The translations under genes were made by a program, and so were the position numbers. From NCBI GenBank assembly GCA_028280445.1, contig JANQLU010000070.1, positions 32,194-96,193 on the forward strand: a stretch of 64,000 nucleotides of DNA, in the 5' to 3' direction. Positions 9,491-18,429 of the stretch are shown here, piece after piece (positions within the stretch are counted from its first letter, which is position 1; each line of letters opens with the position of its first letter). The notes below the pieces were generated by a model. It did no database searches and was not told where the DNA came from. It saw only the letters and a list, made by a program, of their open reading frames with translations. This DNA comes from Pirellulaceae bacterium. GTDB taxonomy: Bacteria > Planctomycetota > Planctomycetia > Pirellulales > Pirellulaceae.

Positions 9491-10516
9491 TTAAACGGCG
9501 CCTGGAAACCCGCTTGGAAGCATGTTGATGTATTGCACCATTCGAGGACGTTGACCGAGATTCGGTCGGCTTCCATGCGGGAGCCATTGATTCCAAATCA
9601 CCAGGTCACCGGCTTCACCACCAATAGGTGTCGAGCCGAGTGCATGGAGGTCTTGTTGCTGAGGATCAGCATCGGTGGGCAATTCAGATAACCACGCTGA
9701 CAGTCGTTTGTGGAATTCTGGCACAACAGTCAATGCACCTTGCTCGGGCGGTGTGTCGGTCAGATACAAAATCCCCTGTGTTCCGAATTCCAGGGACACG
9801 TCAAAATTCAAATCCCAATGCAAGTCTGGTCCTGGAAACGGAAATTCTGTGCGTTGCGGTGGATGAAAACCGCACCGATCGGCGGTCGCCCACAAATCGG
9901 CAGTACCCCAAAGTTGCGCGAATGCTTTGTGGATGCGTTTTGATTTTCGATTGACTTCCAAAACAGGATGTTGAATCAACTCAACCATGATTCCTTGACG
10001 CGCAGAATTGTTGTACCAGGAATCAGGTATTTCGGGATTCGCATCGACATAGTCCCAGATCAGCTGTTCCGCGTTTTTCCGATCAATTTCTGAAACAGCA
10101 TCCTTGAGAACGACGTAACCCAGTTCCTCCCAACAACCAAGGTCGTCGTCAGACAGAACTGCAGGCATGCTTTCGACCGAATGTAACCATTTCGCAACGA
10201 TCTCCGAATGAGGTTGAGCATGAACGACCGCTTGCAGACGCTCGACCGTAATTTGATCGGGTTGTCCGACCGTCGATACAATCCACGCTTCGAATTCGGA
10301 AAAGGACGGAGCCGTCGTGAACAAATATTGCATAGTTTGATGCAGTCCGAGTCCACAGGCATTGAGTACCGTTTTATCCCAATCGCGTTCGTTGATTCGG
10401 TCACCAACTTGACCGTTTCTGGCAACCATCGCCGCGGACCAAATTCGTTTGAGATGCGGCACACCGAGCAGCCCACATTCGGTCGACGACGCAATTGTAT
10501 TGGAATCATTCACCAT
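9491..10516 (-). CDS. Phytanoyl-CoA dioxygenase (PhyH) family protein
   Basis: The 341-residue product has a C-terminal Fe(II)/2-oxoglutarate dioxygenase domain of the PhyH family. The iron ligands are visible: H233 and D235 in DLHWDLNFD, H314 in WLPHGSRPN, with R317 as the probable 2-oxoglutarate ligand. The first 120 residues are extra compared with minimal PhyH proteins and contain a Trp/Leu-rich helical segment of unknown role. The substrate cannot be inferred; PhyH proteins hydroxylate lipids, amino acids or natural products. It is convergent with metE and has no obvious operon partner. All metal ligands are intact, so an active enzyme is likely. Confidence 0.88.
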   Translation of the reverse strand: MVNDSNTIASSTECGLLGVPHLKRIWSAAMVARNGQVGDRINERDWDKTVLNACGLGLHQTMQYLFTTAPSFSEFEAWIVSTVGQPDQITVERLQAVVHAQPHSEIVAKWLHSVESMPAVLSDDDLGCWEELGYVVLKDAVSEIDRKNAEQLIWDYVDANPEIPDSWYNNSARQGIMVELIQHPVLEVNRKSKRIHKAFAQLWGTADLWATADRCGFHPPQRTEFPFPGPDLHWDLNFDVSLEFGTQGILYLTDTPPEQGALTVVPEFHKRLSAWLSELPTDADPQQQDLHALGSTPIGGEAGDLVIWNQWLPHGSRPNLGQRPRMVQYINMLPSGFPGAV

Positions 10517-10609
10517 GTTTCACTTGTCGGATCACTTCCCAGATTTTTCTACGTCCGATTGTAACGGCAGCAGTTTGGGCTATTTCCACCGGCCGATCCA
10601 AAAAAACGG

Positions 10610-10671
10610 TTTTGACAGGATTTACAGGATGACCAGGATGTTTTTCGGATCTTATCCTGTCAATCCTGTCC
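10610..10671. repeat. Intergenic inverted repeat of the 'gacaggattaacaggat' type
   Basis: Arms at 10614-10630 (gacaggatttacaggat) and 10654-10670 (atcctgtcaatcctgtc) are inverted copies with one mismatch, separated by 23 bases. This kind of element is dispersed in several planctomycete genomes. It occurs once in this window. Confidence 0.8.
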
Positions 10672-10816
10672 AAAGAGATTTGGAGAACTGCAATTGGTCT
10701 TAAATTGGCGGCCGGAACCAGTCATACAAAAAAAGCAAAAAAACGTGTCCGGAGAATGTTGTCCTTGGGAATTAAACATTGACAGACAACAAAATCACTC
10801 CTTTGTAGGCAGCAAA

Positions 10817-11218
10817 ATGCACAATTTTATCCGAATCCGCCTCGCTATTTTGTTAGCAATTCCCGTCGTGACATCGATCACCGGTTGTGGCAGCACGGGA
10901 GATCATTTGAATTTTACGGTTGCCGGCGTCGAGCAAGTTGCTGTCGGCAAAACGCTGGATTTTGAATTGGAACGTGTCGTTCACGATGGGACGGTCTATC
11001 GATCCTACAAAATTGAGACTTATCAATTTCAGTGTGAACCGTCCGGGGCAGTCAGCATCGACAAACAGAATTCCAAATTGACTGTGAACCAATCAGGAAA
11101 GATCAAATTCTGGGTGGAGGCCACCGTCACCCCAACTGAACTGCAAAAACCTTACGCGGATTGGGAAACCAAAACGCTCAAAAGCAATGTCGTTTCAATC
11201 GAGGTCAACGATTCCTAA
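10817..11218 (+). CDS. Small lipoprotein of unknown function
   Basis: From the ATG at 10817 the product has 133 residues, with an N-terminal lipoprotein signal (MHNFIRIRLAILLAIPVV) and a lipobox SITGC whose cysteine is residue 24. The mature part is mostly beta-prone and could form one immunoglobulin-like sandwich (a VAGVEQVAVGKTLDFELERV stretch and a GKIKFWVEATV strand near the end). An in-frame upstream extension to 10694 is possible but would bury the signal peptide, so I rejected it. I do not recognise the family. It stands alone and converges on the DUF3500 gene. Confidence 0.7.
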   Translation: MHNFIRIRLAILLAIPVVTSITGCGSTGDHLNFTVAGVEQVAVGKTLDFELERVVHDGTVYRSYKIETYQFQCEPSGAVSIDKQNSKLTVNQSGKIKFWVEATVTPTELQKPYADWETKTLKSNVVSIEVNDS

Positions 11219-11252
11219 AGAGATTGTCACGTCTCAAATATGGCTTGGGCCG

Positions 11253-12323
11253 CTATTTTTTTAGCTGGCCCCCATATTCGTTTTTGGGGTTACGATACAT
11301 CGAATGTAAATGGTCTTTCGGATCTCGTCCTAGATCCTGGCAAGCATATTCGATGATCAAACTGGGACTTTGAATGTAGTAAGAGATATCGCTGCCTTTT
11401 TGAGTTCCGCCGCCCCAGGCAAATCGCATTTTGTCATATTCGCTCATAATCTGCTTCATTCGTTGCTCTGCGTGGCTTTTGGGCAGATGTTTGACCCAAT
11501 TCGAAATCAATTTGGTCAGCGCCTTTTTCTGTTTCTCATTAAACTGCTTGACTTCAATCCCGACGGCGCGAGGAATTCTGCCATCGTTGCCTGGTCCGGT
11601 TCGAATTCGAACGCGGCGTTTGCTGATCTGCGCTGACGCCAATTGTTTTTTGTCGAGGCTTTGAACGAGAGCATACGCATCGTTGGTTTCACCTTGGAAA
11701 GGCACCACGGATTTTTTCGCCACGGAATACTTGTGAGGCTGAGTGCCGATAAAACTTGGTGAGATGGTCAGTTTTTTTCCCTGAATTGCGACATTCAACC
11801 CGATGTGGTGGCCATCCAGTTGAACTGCCCATGGATCAGAGGCGGATGGTTTTCCAAAAACAACGATGGCAAAATCTTCGGTGCCGAATCCTTGTCGCCG
11901 TCGGCCGCCGCTGAGCAATTGATCGTCGGCAATCATGATGTCAACCATTTTTTGGTAGCCGTATTCGCTCAATATCGACGCCAGCAAATCACAAGCCGCC
12001 TTGGCCTGTTTAGAATTCATTTCGCCAAACCGAACTCCGCCAGCACCACGCCGCGCCGGCAAATTGGTCCATTGTCGCCGCTCACCGCTGTCGATTTTGT
12101 GTCGAGCTTTTGCGCCCAGTTCTTCGCCCAGCGATTTGAGAAACGCATTGCCGGCTTTGGCCATCGATTCCGGGGAATGATCTGATTTGGCCGGGCGATG
12201 GGAAGCGACGGTAAAACTCACATCGGAGACGTAATCGGAGCGTTTGGGTTTTGTATCCTGGGCAACACAAAATGATGAGCCTACGAACATCAAAACAACT
12301 AGCAAATATGAAGTTCTTTTCAC
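11253..12323 (-). CDS. Exported DUF3500 protein
   Basis: About 356 residues. A Sec signal peptide (MKRTSYLLVVLMFVGSSFC...AQ) fits a GTG start at 12323, with gagg upstream; an ATG at 12359 would add an unlikely polar extension. The sequence shows DUF3500 features: WTNLP followed by a GGVRFGEMNSKQ-like segment, a helix ending LLASILSEYGYQK, then WAVQLDGHHIGLNVAIQG. The family's biochemical role is unknown, although members are exported and common in planctomycetes and other polymer degraders. The gene is monocistronic, between the lipoprotein and ovoA. Confidence 0.8.
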   Translation of the reverse strand: MKRTSYLLVVLMFVGSSFCVAQDTKPKRSDYVSDVSFTVASHRPAKSDHSPESMAKAGNAFLKSLGEELGAKARHKIDSGERRQWTNLPARRGAGGVRFGEMNSKQAKAACDLLASILSEYGYQKMVDIMIADDQLLSGGRRRQGFGTEDFAIVVFGKPSASDPWAVQLDGHHIGLNVAIQGKKLTISPSFIGTQPHKYSVAKKSVVPFQGETNDAYALVQSLDKKQLASAQISKRRVRIRTGPGNDGRIPRAVGIEVKQFNEKQKKALTKLISNWVKHLPKSHAEQRMKQIMSEYDKMRFAWGGGTQKGSDISYYIQSPSLIIEYACQDLGRDPKDHLHSMYRNPKNEYGGQLKK

Positions 12324-12644
12324 GGTTTTATCCTCGACACTTGATTCAGGCGAAAACACATTGTCGCTGTTCTGAGAAACGTTCTCAACCGATCGAGTTC
12401 TACAGCTGAAAAAACTGGAGAAAAAATTTTGGTTTTTTAGTAATCCCGATGACGGTTAATCGTCCTCTCTAAATCCATCTATTGGACATTTTTCAGTGTT
12501 TCGAGGGATGGGAAACGCGTAATTTGGCAACGGACGGCCGATGAGAGCTAATCCATTTGCCAAAATAAAAAAAACTTAGTTGAATATTTTTATATTAAAC
12601 GGTTTATCGCCGAAAACAGCCCTCATGTCTTTTTAGCGGATTCC

Positions 12645-14810
12645 ATGAATATCTCTTGCACTTACAGTCCCGAAGAACTTCTCGTTACCAAAACTCCCAT
12701 CTTGAATCACGGCGATGTCGAATCGAAACGTCGCGAAATCCTTGACTACTTCCACAAATCATTTTCGCTGTATGAAAGCATCTTTGAATGCTTGAGTTGT
12801 GACGAAGCGTTTTATGCTCGCGCAAATCCACTGCGGCATCCATTGATTTTCTATTACGGTCATACTTCTGTCTTCTTTATCAATAAACTGAACGTTGCAA
12901 AACTGATCAACCAGCGAGTCGATCCACATCTGGAATCAACGCTTGCCGTCGGCGTCGATGAAATGTCGTGGGACGATTTGAATGAAAACCATTACGATTG
13001 GCCGACTCCGGCCGAAGTGAAAGCTCACCGCGATGCGACGCGCGCGATTGTGGATCAATTTATTCGCGAGTGCGATTTTACGATGCCCATCGGTTGGGAC
13101 AATCCGATGTGGATCATCATGATGGGAATTGAACACGAACGAATCCATTTGGAAACGACTTCGATTCTGATCCGAGAACTTCCATTGGAAATGGTCCAGT
13201 CGCATCCAATTTGGAGTAACGTCTGTCGTGAATATGGCGAGGCGCCTGAAAACAAATTGCTGACCGTTCAAGGTGGTACTGTCAGCTTGGGTAAACCCAA
13301 AGACGATCCGTTGTATGGCTGGGACAACGAATACGGAGTCCAACAGGAAACTGTCGATACCTACAAGGCTTCCAAGTATCTCGTCTCGAACCAGGAGTTT
13401 TTGGAATTCGTCCAGGCGGGCGGATATCAAAATCAAAAATACTGGACGGACGAAGGTTGGAATTGGGTCGAATATCGAAACACAACTCATCCGGTGTATT
13501 GGCAAGTCGATGGAGACAATTACCGGCTGCGAACCATGCTCGAATTGATTGACATGCCTTGGAATTGGCCGGTCGACATCAATTACCTCGAGGCCAAAGC
13601 GTTTTGTAATTGGAAATCGACACAAACCGGCACGCACATTCGCATGCCAACCGAAGCGGAATGGTATAAGCTTCGTGAACGCGTCGAAACAGATCTCCCC
13701 GATTGGGAAACTGCTCCAGGCAATATCAATCTCGAACATGGCATGTCCGCTTGTCCAGTTGACCGACATGAGTTTGCCGGAGGCTTTTACGACATCATCG
13801 GGAACGTTTGGCAATGGACAGAAACACCGATTGACGGATTCGAGGAATTCGAAGTCCACCCGATCTACGACGATTTCTCGACTCCAACTTTCGACGGAAA
13901 ACACAATCTGTTCAAAGGGGGATGTTGGATATCAACCGGAAATTACGCGATCAAAGATTCTCGTTACGCATTCCGGCGGCATTTCTTTCAGTATTCCGGT
14001 TTGCGGTACGTCGAAGCCGATCCGTTACCCGAAATCCAAATGAACATTTACGAAACCGATGAAATGGTTTCAAAATACATTGAGTTTCATTATGGTGAAT
14101 CCGCGCTCGGCGTTGCTAATTATCCGATCGAAAGTACTGCGGCAGCATTGCAATTTGTCGAAGGGCGGAAAACAGAGAGAGCGCTGGATATCGGATGCGC
14201 CACGGCGCGGACCGCTTTTGAATTGGCCAAAGTATTTGACCACGTCGATGCCGTTGACTTGTCGGTTCGTGTCATCGAAGCACCTACCAATTTGCAGAAA
14301 ACAGGTTCACAACGTTATGTGATCATCGATCAAGGCGAATTGCCGATCTATAAAGAAATCAAGTTGGCCGATTTCGATGGCTACGACGCCGTCAAAGACA
14401 AGATCGCATTCATGCAAGCGGACGCTTGTAATTTGATCGAGAAATTTAGCGATTACGATCTTGTGTTTGCCAGCAATTTGTTAGACCGTCTGTACGATCC
14501 CGCCAAATTTTTGGAAACCATCAAAGGGCGTATTCGAGACGGTGGCCTGTTGGTGTTGGCTTCGCCTTACACTTGGATGGAAGAGTTTACGCCACGCGAC
14601 AAGTGGTTGGGTGGTTTCAAAGCACAAACGGGCGAAAATTATACGACGCTCGAAGGTGTTATGGAAATTCTGTCGCCTGAATTCAAGATGATCGGCGAGC
14701 CACTGGATATTCCGTTTGTGATGCGAGAGGATAGTCGTAAATATCAACACACGATTACGGAACTGACGGTGTGGGAAAAACAGGCAGGTTTGACGTCTCA
14801 AGAAAGTTGA
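12645..14810 (+). CDS. ovoA: 5-histidylcysteine sulfoxide synthase/methyltransferase OvoA
   Basis: The 721-residue product has the three-part OvoA architecture. A DinB-like N-terminal domain carries the iron-binding histidines H73 and H164/H168 (EHERIHLE). An FGE-sulfatase (formylglycine-enzyme-like) domain follows at about 200-470, with MPTEAEWYK and GNVWQWTE. A SAM methyltransferase lies at about 505-715 (ALDIGCATARTAFELA). OvoA couples histidine to cysteine with oxygen insertion, and its methyltransferase domain methylates the final thiolhistidine to give ovothiol A. The PLP lyase OvoB is not in the window. The stop is three bases before an ATP-grasp gene. Length and motifs match full-length OvoA, so I regard the call as firm. 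Confidence 0.95.
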   Translation: MNISCTYSPEELLVTKTPILNHGDVESKRREILDYFHKSFSLYESIFECLSCDEAFYARANPLRHPLIFYYGHTSVFFINKLNVAKLINQRVDPHLESTLAVGVDEMSWDDLNENHYDWPTPAEVKAHRDATRAIVDQFIRECDFTMPIGWDNPMWIIMMGIEHERIHLETTSILIRELPLEMVQSHPIWSNVCREYGEAPENKLLTVQGGTVSLGKPKDDPLYGWDNEYGVQQETVDTYKASKYLVSNQEFLEFVQAGGYQNQKYWTDEGWNWVEYRNTTHPVYWQVDGDNYRLRTMLELIDMPWNWPVDINYLEAKAFCNWKSTQTGTHIRMPTEAEWYKLRERVETDLPDWETAPGNINLEHGMSACPVDRHEFAGGFYDIIGNVWQWTETPIDGFEEFEVHPIYDDFSTPTFDGKHNLFKGGCWISTGNYAIKDSRYAFRRHFFQYSGLRYVEADPLPEIQMNIYETDEMVSKYIEFHYGESALGVANYPIESTAAALQFVEGRKTERALDIGCATARTAFELAKVFDHVDAVDLSVRVIEAPTNLQKTGSQRYVIIDQGELPIYKEIKLADFDGYDAVKDKIAFMQADACNLIEKFSDYDLVFASNLLDRLYDPAKFLETIKGRIRDGGLLVLASPYTWMEEFTPRDKWLGGFKAQTGENYTTLEGVMEILSPEFKMIGEPLDIPFVMREDSRKYQHTITELTVWEKQAGLTSQES

Positions 14811-14813
14811 GCG

Positions 14814-15983
14814 ATGGGGTTTGACGAAAGCCTTTCGCAATTCCAAATGTTGTCGGAGTTATATCAGCAGGACGCTCCCGATGCGCGGTTGTTTCCAGAA
14901 TATCCTTCGTCCAACAGTTCGGAAACGAATCTCAAAAATTTTACGAAATACGTGATTCACGATCCGTTTCCGCCTCCGGCTCGATCGTTAATGAAAATTC
15001 TCGGTCCGCATCATCTGTTGTGCGGTTGGGGAAATCGAATTTCCGTTTCTACCGAGTTGGCACCACCAGACATTTTGATCGGTCACTGGCGCCACCATTT
15101 TGGTGAATCCGGTTGCCCCCGCTGGACGCCGTTCGCTCCAGAGTTTGAACATATCACGCTGTACCCGCATGAGGCGATTCCCGCTTCGAGCCAAGTGATT
15201 GATCCAGACATCCTGCACGAGTTGCATTCCAAAGAAGTCATCGAAAAAATCAATTGCCGTCAGGCCGCAGTGCTGAATGCCATTCAGCCACCTTGCATCG
15301 TCAAATTAAGTCACGGTTATGCAGGGCTCGGAAATTACTTTGTTCGCTCCGTCGGAGATGTCGAAACAACGAAATCGAAAATCCAAAGCCATTGGCCCGA
15401 TGCAAAACTCGTGATCAACGAAATCATCGAAGACATTGTCGGCGATTTTGGCGTTCAGTTTTATTTGCGTCGCGATGGTACAACGGTTTGGTTGGGTTTC
15501 ACCGAGCAGAAATTCAATGCGGCGTTAAAATGGTCCGGTGGGCATTTTGTCTGGAAACAACAGAACCAATTGTACGATTCGTTTCAACCGATTGTGACCG
15601 CGACAGCCGAATATTTGCATCGCCAAAATTATTTTGGTGTGGTGGGCGTCGATATTGTCCAAAACAAATCTGACGAATTCTTTCTCGTCGACGTCAATCC
15701 GCGTTTGACAGGAATCACACCGTTTCTCATCGCTTCGAGATTGTTCATTGCCGACGGGTGCCTGACCGGAGTTTATCGCGCCAGTTTTGAATTTCCAGGA
15801 ACAGTTCGGCAGTTGATCGATGCCGCAGAAAATTGTGACGCCGGCAAAGTGTTGGTTCTCGCGGTTTATCGAGACGATTCGATCGGCAAAACAAAATGCC
15901 ATTTGTCGGTCAGTGGCGAATCGATCGATGCATGTGAGGCGGTATTTGATAGGTTCGTCCATAAATCACAACCCGAAGCGTGA
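14814..15983 (+). CDS. ATP-grasp ligase coupled to ovoA
   Basis: The 389-residue product has an ATP-grasp fold in its C-terminal two thirds: a glycine-rich ATP-binding segment (IVKLSHGYAGLGNYFVRS), a conserved Glu pair (LVINEIIEDIVGDFGVQF) and the metal-binding stretch FLVDVNPRLTG. ATP-grasp enzymes join a carboxylate to an amine or thiol through an acyl phosphate. The ATG lies three bases after the ovoA stop, which implies co-transcription and probable coupling, so the substrate could be ovothiol, 5-thiohistidine or another amino acid. The last seven residues (HKSQPEA) and the stop are encoded by a dispersed palindromic repeat, so the original C-terminus may have been replaced. The pathway role is inference. 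Confidence 0.85.
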   Translation: MGFDESLSQFQMLSELYQQDAPDARLFPEYPSSNSSETNLKNFTKYVIHDPFPPPARSLMKILGPHHLLCGWGNRISVSTELAPPDILIGHWRHHFGESGCPRWTPFAPEFEHITLYPHEAIPASSQVIDPDILHELHSKEVIEKINCRQAAVLNAIQPPCIVKLSHGYAGLGNYFVRSVGDVETTKSKIQSHWPDAKLVINEIIEDIVGDFGVQFYLRRDGTTVWLGFTEQKFNAALKWSGGHFVWKQQNQLYDSFQPIVTATAEYLHRQNYFGVVGVDIVQNKSDEFFLVDVNPRLTGITPFLIASRLFIADGCLTGVYRASFEFPGTVRQLIDAAENCDAGKVLVLAVYRDDSIGKTKCHLSVSGESIDACEAVFDRFVHKSQPEA

Positions 15984-16054
15984 GCGAGGGACCGGAAACA
16001 ACACAGAAGCGTCATGGAAGACAGTCCCTCGCTCACGCTTCGGGTTGTGATTTT
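15963..16054. repeat. Palindromic repeat 'cacaacccgaagcgtgagcg' forming the end of the ATP-grasp gene
   Basis: Arms at 15965-15991 and 16024-16050 are nearly perfect inverted copies (cacaacccgaagcgtgagcg and its complement). The same element occurs at 28207-28293, with a fragment at about 310-345. It could fold as a strong hairpin after transcription. Confidence 0.85.
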
Positions 16055-16081
16055 ACTTGAACTCCAGCGCTGCCTTCAGTT
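16048..16081 (-). pseudogene. Duplicated 3' end of the zinc dehydrogenase gene
   Basis: Read on the minus strand this stretch encodes LKAALEFK-stop, nearly identical to the true end of the downstream dehydrogenase (LKAALEFG-stop, 16124-16150). A partial gtagggccggtt palindrome (16089-16109) lies between the copies. It is therefore a vestige of a duplication, not a gene. Confidence 0.65.
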
Positions 16082-16123
16082 GGATTGACCGGTGGGAACC
16101 GGCCCTACTCGCGCTTATGATTT

Positions 16124-17170
16124 TTACCCAAACTCCAGCGCCGCCTTCAGGCAACCATCTTTTCGATTCGAAAAAACATCGTAGGCTTCGGCACAATCCT
16201 CGACGCCAAATCGTTTGGAAACAAACGAGTCGATTTCAAAGGTACCGTCCGCAACGAGGCCGGTGAGCTGGTCCATATAGTATCTTGCCGGACAACGTCC
16301 AGTTTTGTACGTCAAGTTTTTGTCGAATGCATCGATCGGGCTGAACGCAAAATGGGGTGTGCAATGACATCCGACTACCGACATGATTCCTCCCGGTCGC
16401 ATAACGTCATACGCTAATTTTTGAGCGTCTGGTAAACCGACCAATTCCATCACGCCATCGGCGCCACGATTTTCGGTTTTCGATTTGATTTCGCGAATGG
16501 CTGCTTCACCAGGTGGCAATGCGATTGCGCCCAGTGCTTCGGCTTCGGCGCGTCGTTCAGGCACAGGATCGAGCGCGTAAATGTTGGTTGCTCCCAAATG
16601 CCGTGCAGACATAATGCACAACAGTCCAACCGTCCCGCACCCGACAACCACATAAGTTCCGCCCGGCTCAATCTCGCACATCTCAGCACAATAATATCCC
16701 GTACTGAAATTGTCGCCCAATAATAATGCGCTGGCATCACTGACCGATTCTGGAACGACTTTGAGTGTGCCGTCCGCCAACGGAACGCGAACAAATTCGG
16801 ATTGGCCGCCGTGCAATCCAATACCGTTTTCAACCCAGCCAAACAATTGTCCTGATGGACAGCGGCATGTCATTCCCGAGTTGCAATAAAAACAATCGCC
16901 ACAGTTCGTGGTAAATGGAGTGTAGACGCGGTCGCCAATCGAAATCTGTTTGACATCCTGCCCGACGTCGACGACCGTTCCCACAAGCTCATGGCCCATC
17001 ACCATATCAACATCGACGCCTGTTTCGCGGCCGTAGTAGACATGCAGATCGGAACCGCACAAACCTGCCAAACTAACTTTGACAATCGCATCGTGAGGTT
17101 CGATGATCGTAGGATTGACGATCTCTTTGCAGGCAACTTTTTGAATGTCCTGAAAACAGGCAGCTTTCAT
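16124..17170 (-). CDS. Zinc-dependent alcohol/polyol dehydrogenase (MDR family)
   Basis: The 348-residue product is a medium-chain dehydrogenase. Catalytic zinc ligands are C38 (GLCGSDLH) and H60-E61 (GHE). Structural zinc cysteines are C90, C93, C96 and C104. The nucleotide fold has VVVGCGTVGLLCIMSARHLG. It oxidises an alcohol, or reduces an aldehyde or ketone, with NAD(P). It is divergent from the SDR-hyuA-hyuB operon across a 410-base gap, so a shared catabolic role is possible. The 3' end abuts a repeat and a duplicated copy of its own last 30 bases. The substrate is unknown; threonine, sorbitol and glutathione-type members share these motifs. Confidence 0.9.
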   Translation of the reverse strand: MKAACFQDIQKVACKEIVNPTIIEPHDAIVKVSLAGLCGSDLHVYYGRETGVDVDMVMGHELVGTVVDVGQDVKQISIGDRVYTPFTTNCGDCFYCNSGMTCRCPSGQLFGWVENGIGLHGGQSEFVRVPLADGTLKVVPESVSDASALLLGDNFSTGYYCAEMCEIEPGGTYVVVGCGTVGLLCIMSARHLGATNIYALDPVPERRAEAEALGAIALPPGEAAIREIKSKTENRGADGVMELVGLPDAQKLAYDVMRPGGIMSVVGCHCTPHFAFSPIDAFDKNLTYKTGRCPARYYMDQLTGLVADGTFEIDSFVSKRFGVEDCAEAYDVFSNRKDGCLKAALEFG

Positions 17171-17580
17171 ATTCTCGGTATCGGGAGTAAACGTGACAAA
17201 ATAGACAGTGAGCGGCGAACTTCTTTTATAGCGATATTGGGTATCCCAGGTCGAGGTGGTGCCGAAAGACCATCACGGTATTTAATGCGCTTTTATTTGC
17301 CGTGCAGATGTGTGTAGCGCGCGACAAGTTGCCGGAAACCGTTGTTCGGACCAATCGGCGAGACAACCGGCTGCACTTCGCCTCATGTACTGTAATTAGC
17401 TGTTATTTATCTTGACGGCCTACAACTTGTTATTTTTTCTCAAGCTTTTGGTAGAAAATGTACCGTCGAGCCAATTCTTTGTTCACATAGTGGCGAACGT
17501 ATTCCCAGGCAACGGGATGACCATTAGAGTTGGTGTTAGCAATCTAAATCTTCGAATTTATCATTTTCGGCAAAGAATTT
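17171..17580. other. Intergenic region between divergent dehydrogenase and SDR operon
   Basis: About 410 bases separate the two divergent start codons. It should contain both promoters. I see no palindromic operator, repeat or coding remnant that I can support. Confidence 0.5.
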
Positions 17581-18429
17581 ATGACTAGCGAACACAGCAG
17601 AATCGTTGGCCAAGTTGCCATCGTGACCGGTGCGGCAAAAGGAATCGGACAGGCCATTGCTTTGGGGTTTGGTCGCGAGGGAGCGAGTGTGGTTTGTGTT
17701 GACATTGACCAGGACGGTTGTCAGTCGACCGCCGACGAGATTGTCAAAAATGGCGGTACGGCCACCGCGATCCCGTGTGATATTTCTCAGGAATCGGATG
17801 TGGTTTCGATGTTTGAAACTGTGGTTCAACAGTATTCGACGGTAAACATTCTGGTCAACAACGCCGGATTAATATCGCCCATGAAACATTTTTTAACGGC
17901 CGACAAAACCTGGTGGGACAAAATCATTGGCGTGAATCTCACGGGAACATTTCTGTGTAGTATGTCAGCCGCGCAGATCATGGCACGTCATGGTCAAGGG
18001 TCAATTATTAATCTGTCCAGCGGCGGTGCGACACGTGCGCACCGTTGCTTTGTCGCTTATGATGCAACCAAGGGTGGCATCGAGGCGATGAGTCGAGCGA
18101 TGGCTTTGGATCTCGGCCCTTATGGAATTCGTGTCAACATCTTGACGCCAGGCTCCATTGATACGACCGGGATTGACGAAGAAGGGCGCAAACTGCGCGG
18201 CACCAATATACCGTTGGGTCGTATCGGCGAGCCGAATGACATGGTCGGGGCAGCCATTTTTCTGGCCTCCGATCAATCGCAATATATTACGGGACAAGCG
18301 ATCGTGGTCGACGGAGGAATGTTGGCGCAACAAAGATCGGCAACCGTCGATATCATGCCCCCTGATGATTTTCCCAAGGTGGACGAATTGCCCGAAATCG
18401 CGATGGTCGACAATTCGGAGAATATATAA
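17581..18429 (+). CDS. Short-chain dehydrogenase/reductase
   Basis: The 282-residue SDR has the cofactor motif TGAAKGIG (residues 16-23), an acidic residue after beta-2 (VCVDIDQ) favouring NAD, the NNAG motif, and the catalytic Ser (NLSSGG, about 144), Tyr160 and Lys164 (YDATK). The C-terminal glycine-rich segment (YITGQAIVVDGGM) is typical, and a 25-residue tail follows. It is the first gene of a three-gene operon, ending directly before the GTG of hyuA. It probably oxidises a hydroxyl intermediate of the same pathway as the hydantoinase. The substrate is not identifiable. Confidence 0.93.
   Translation: MTSEHSRIVGQVAIVTGAAKGIGQAIALGFGREGASVVCVDIDQDGCQSTADEIVKNGGTATAIPCDISQESDVVSMFETVVQQYSTVNILVNNAGLISPMKHFLTADKTWWDKIIGVNLTGTFLCSMSAAQIMARHGQGSIINLSSGGATRAHRCFVAYDATKGGIEAMSRAMALDLGPYGIRVNILTPGSIDTTGIDEEGRKLRGTNIPLGRIGEPNDMVGAAIFLASDQSQYITGQAIVVDGGMLAQQRSATVDIMPPDDFPKVDELPEIAMVDNSENI

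Noticed and set aside
12936..13904. A 322-codon minus-strand open frame inside ovoA
   Set aside because: It is antisense to the well-defined OvoA domains and lacks any family signature.
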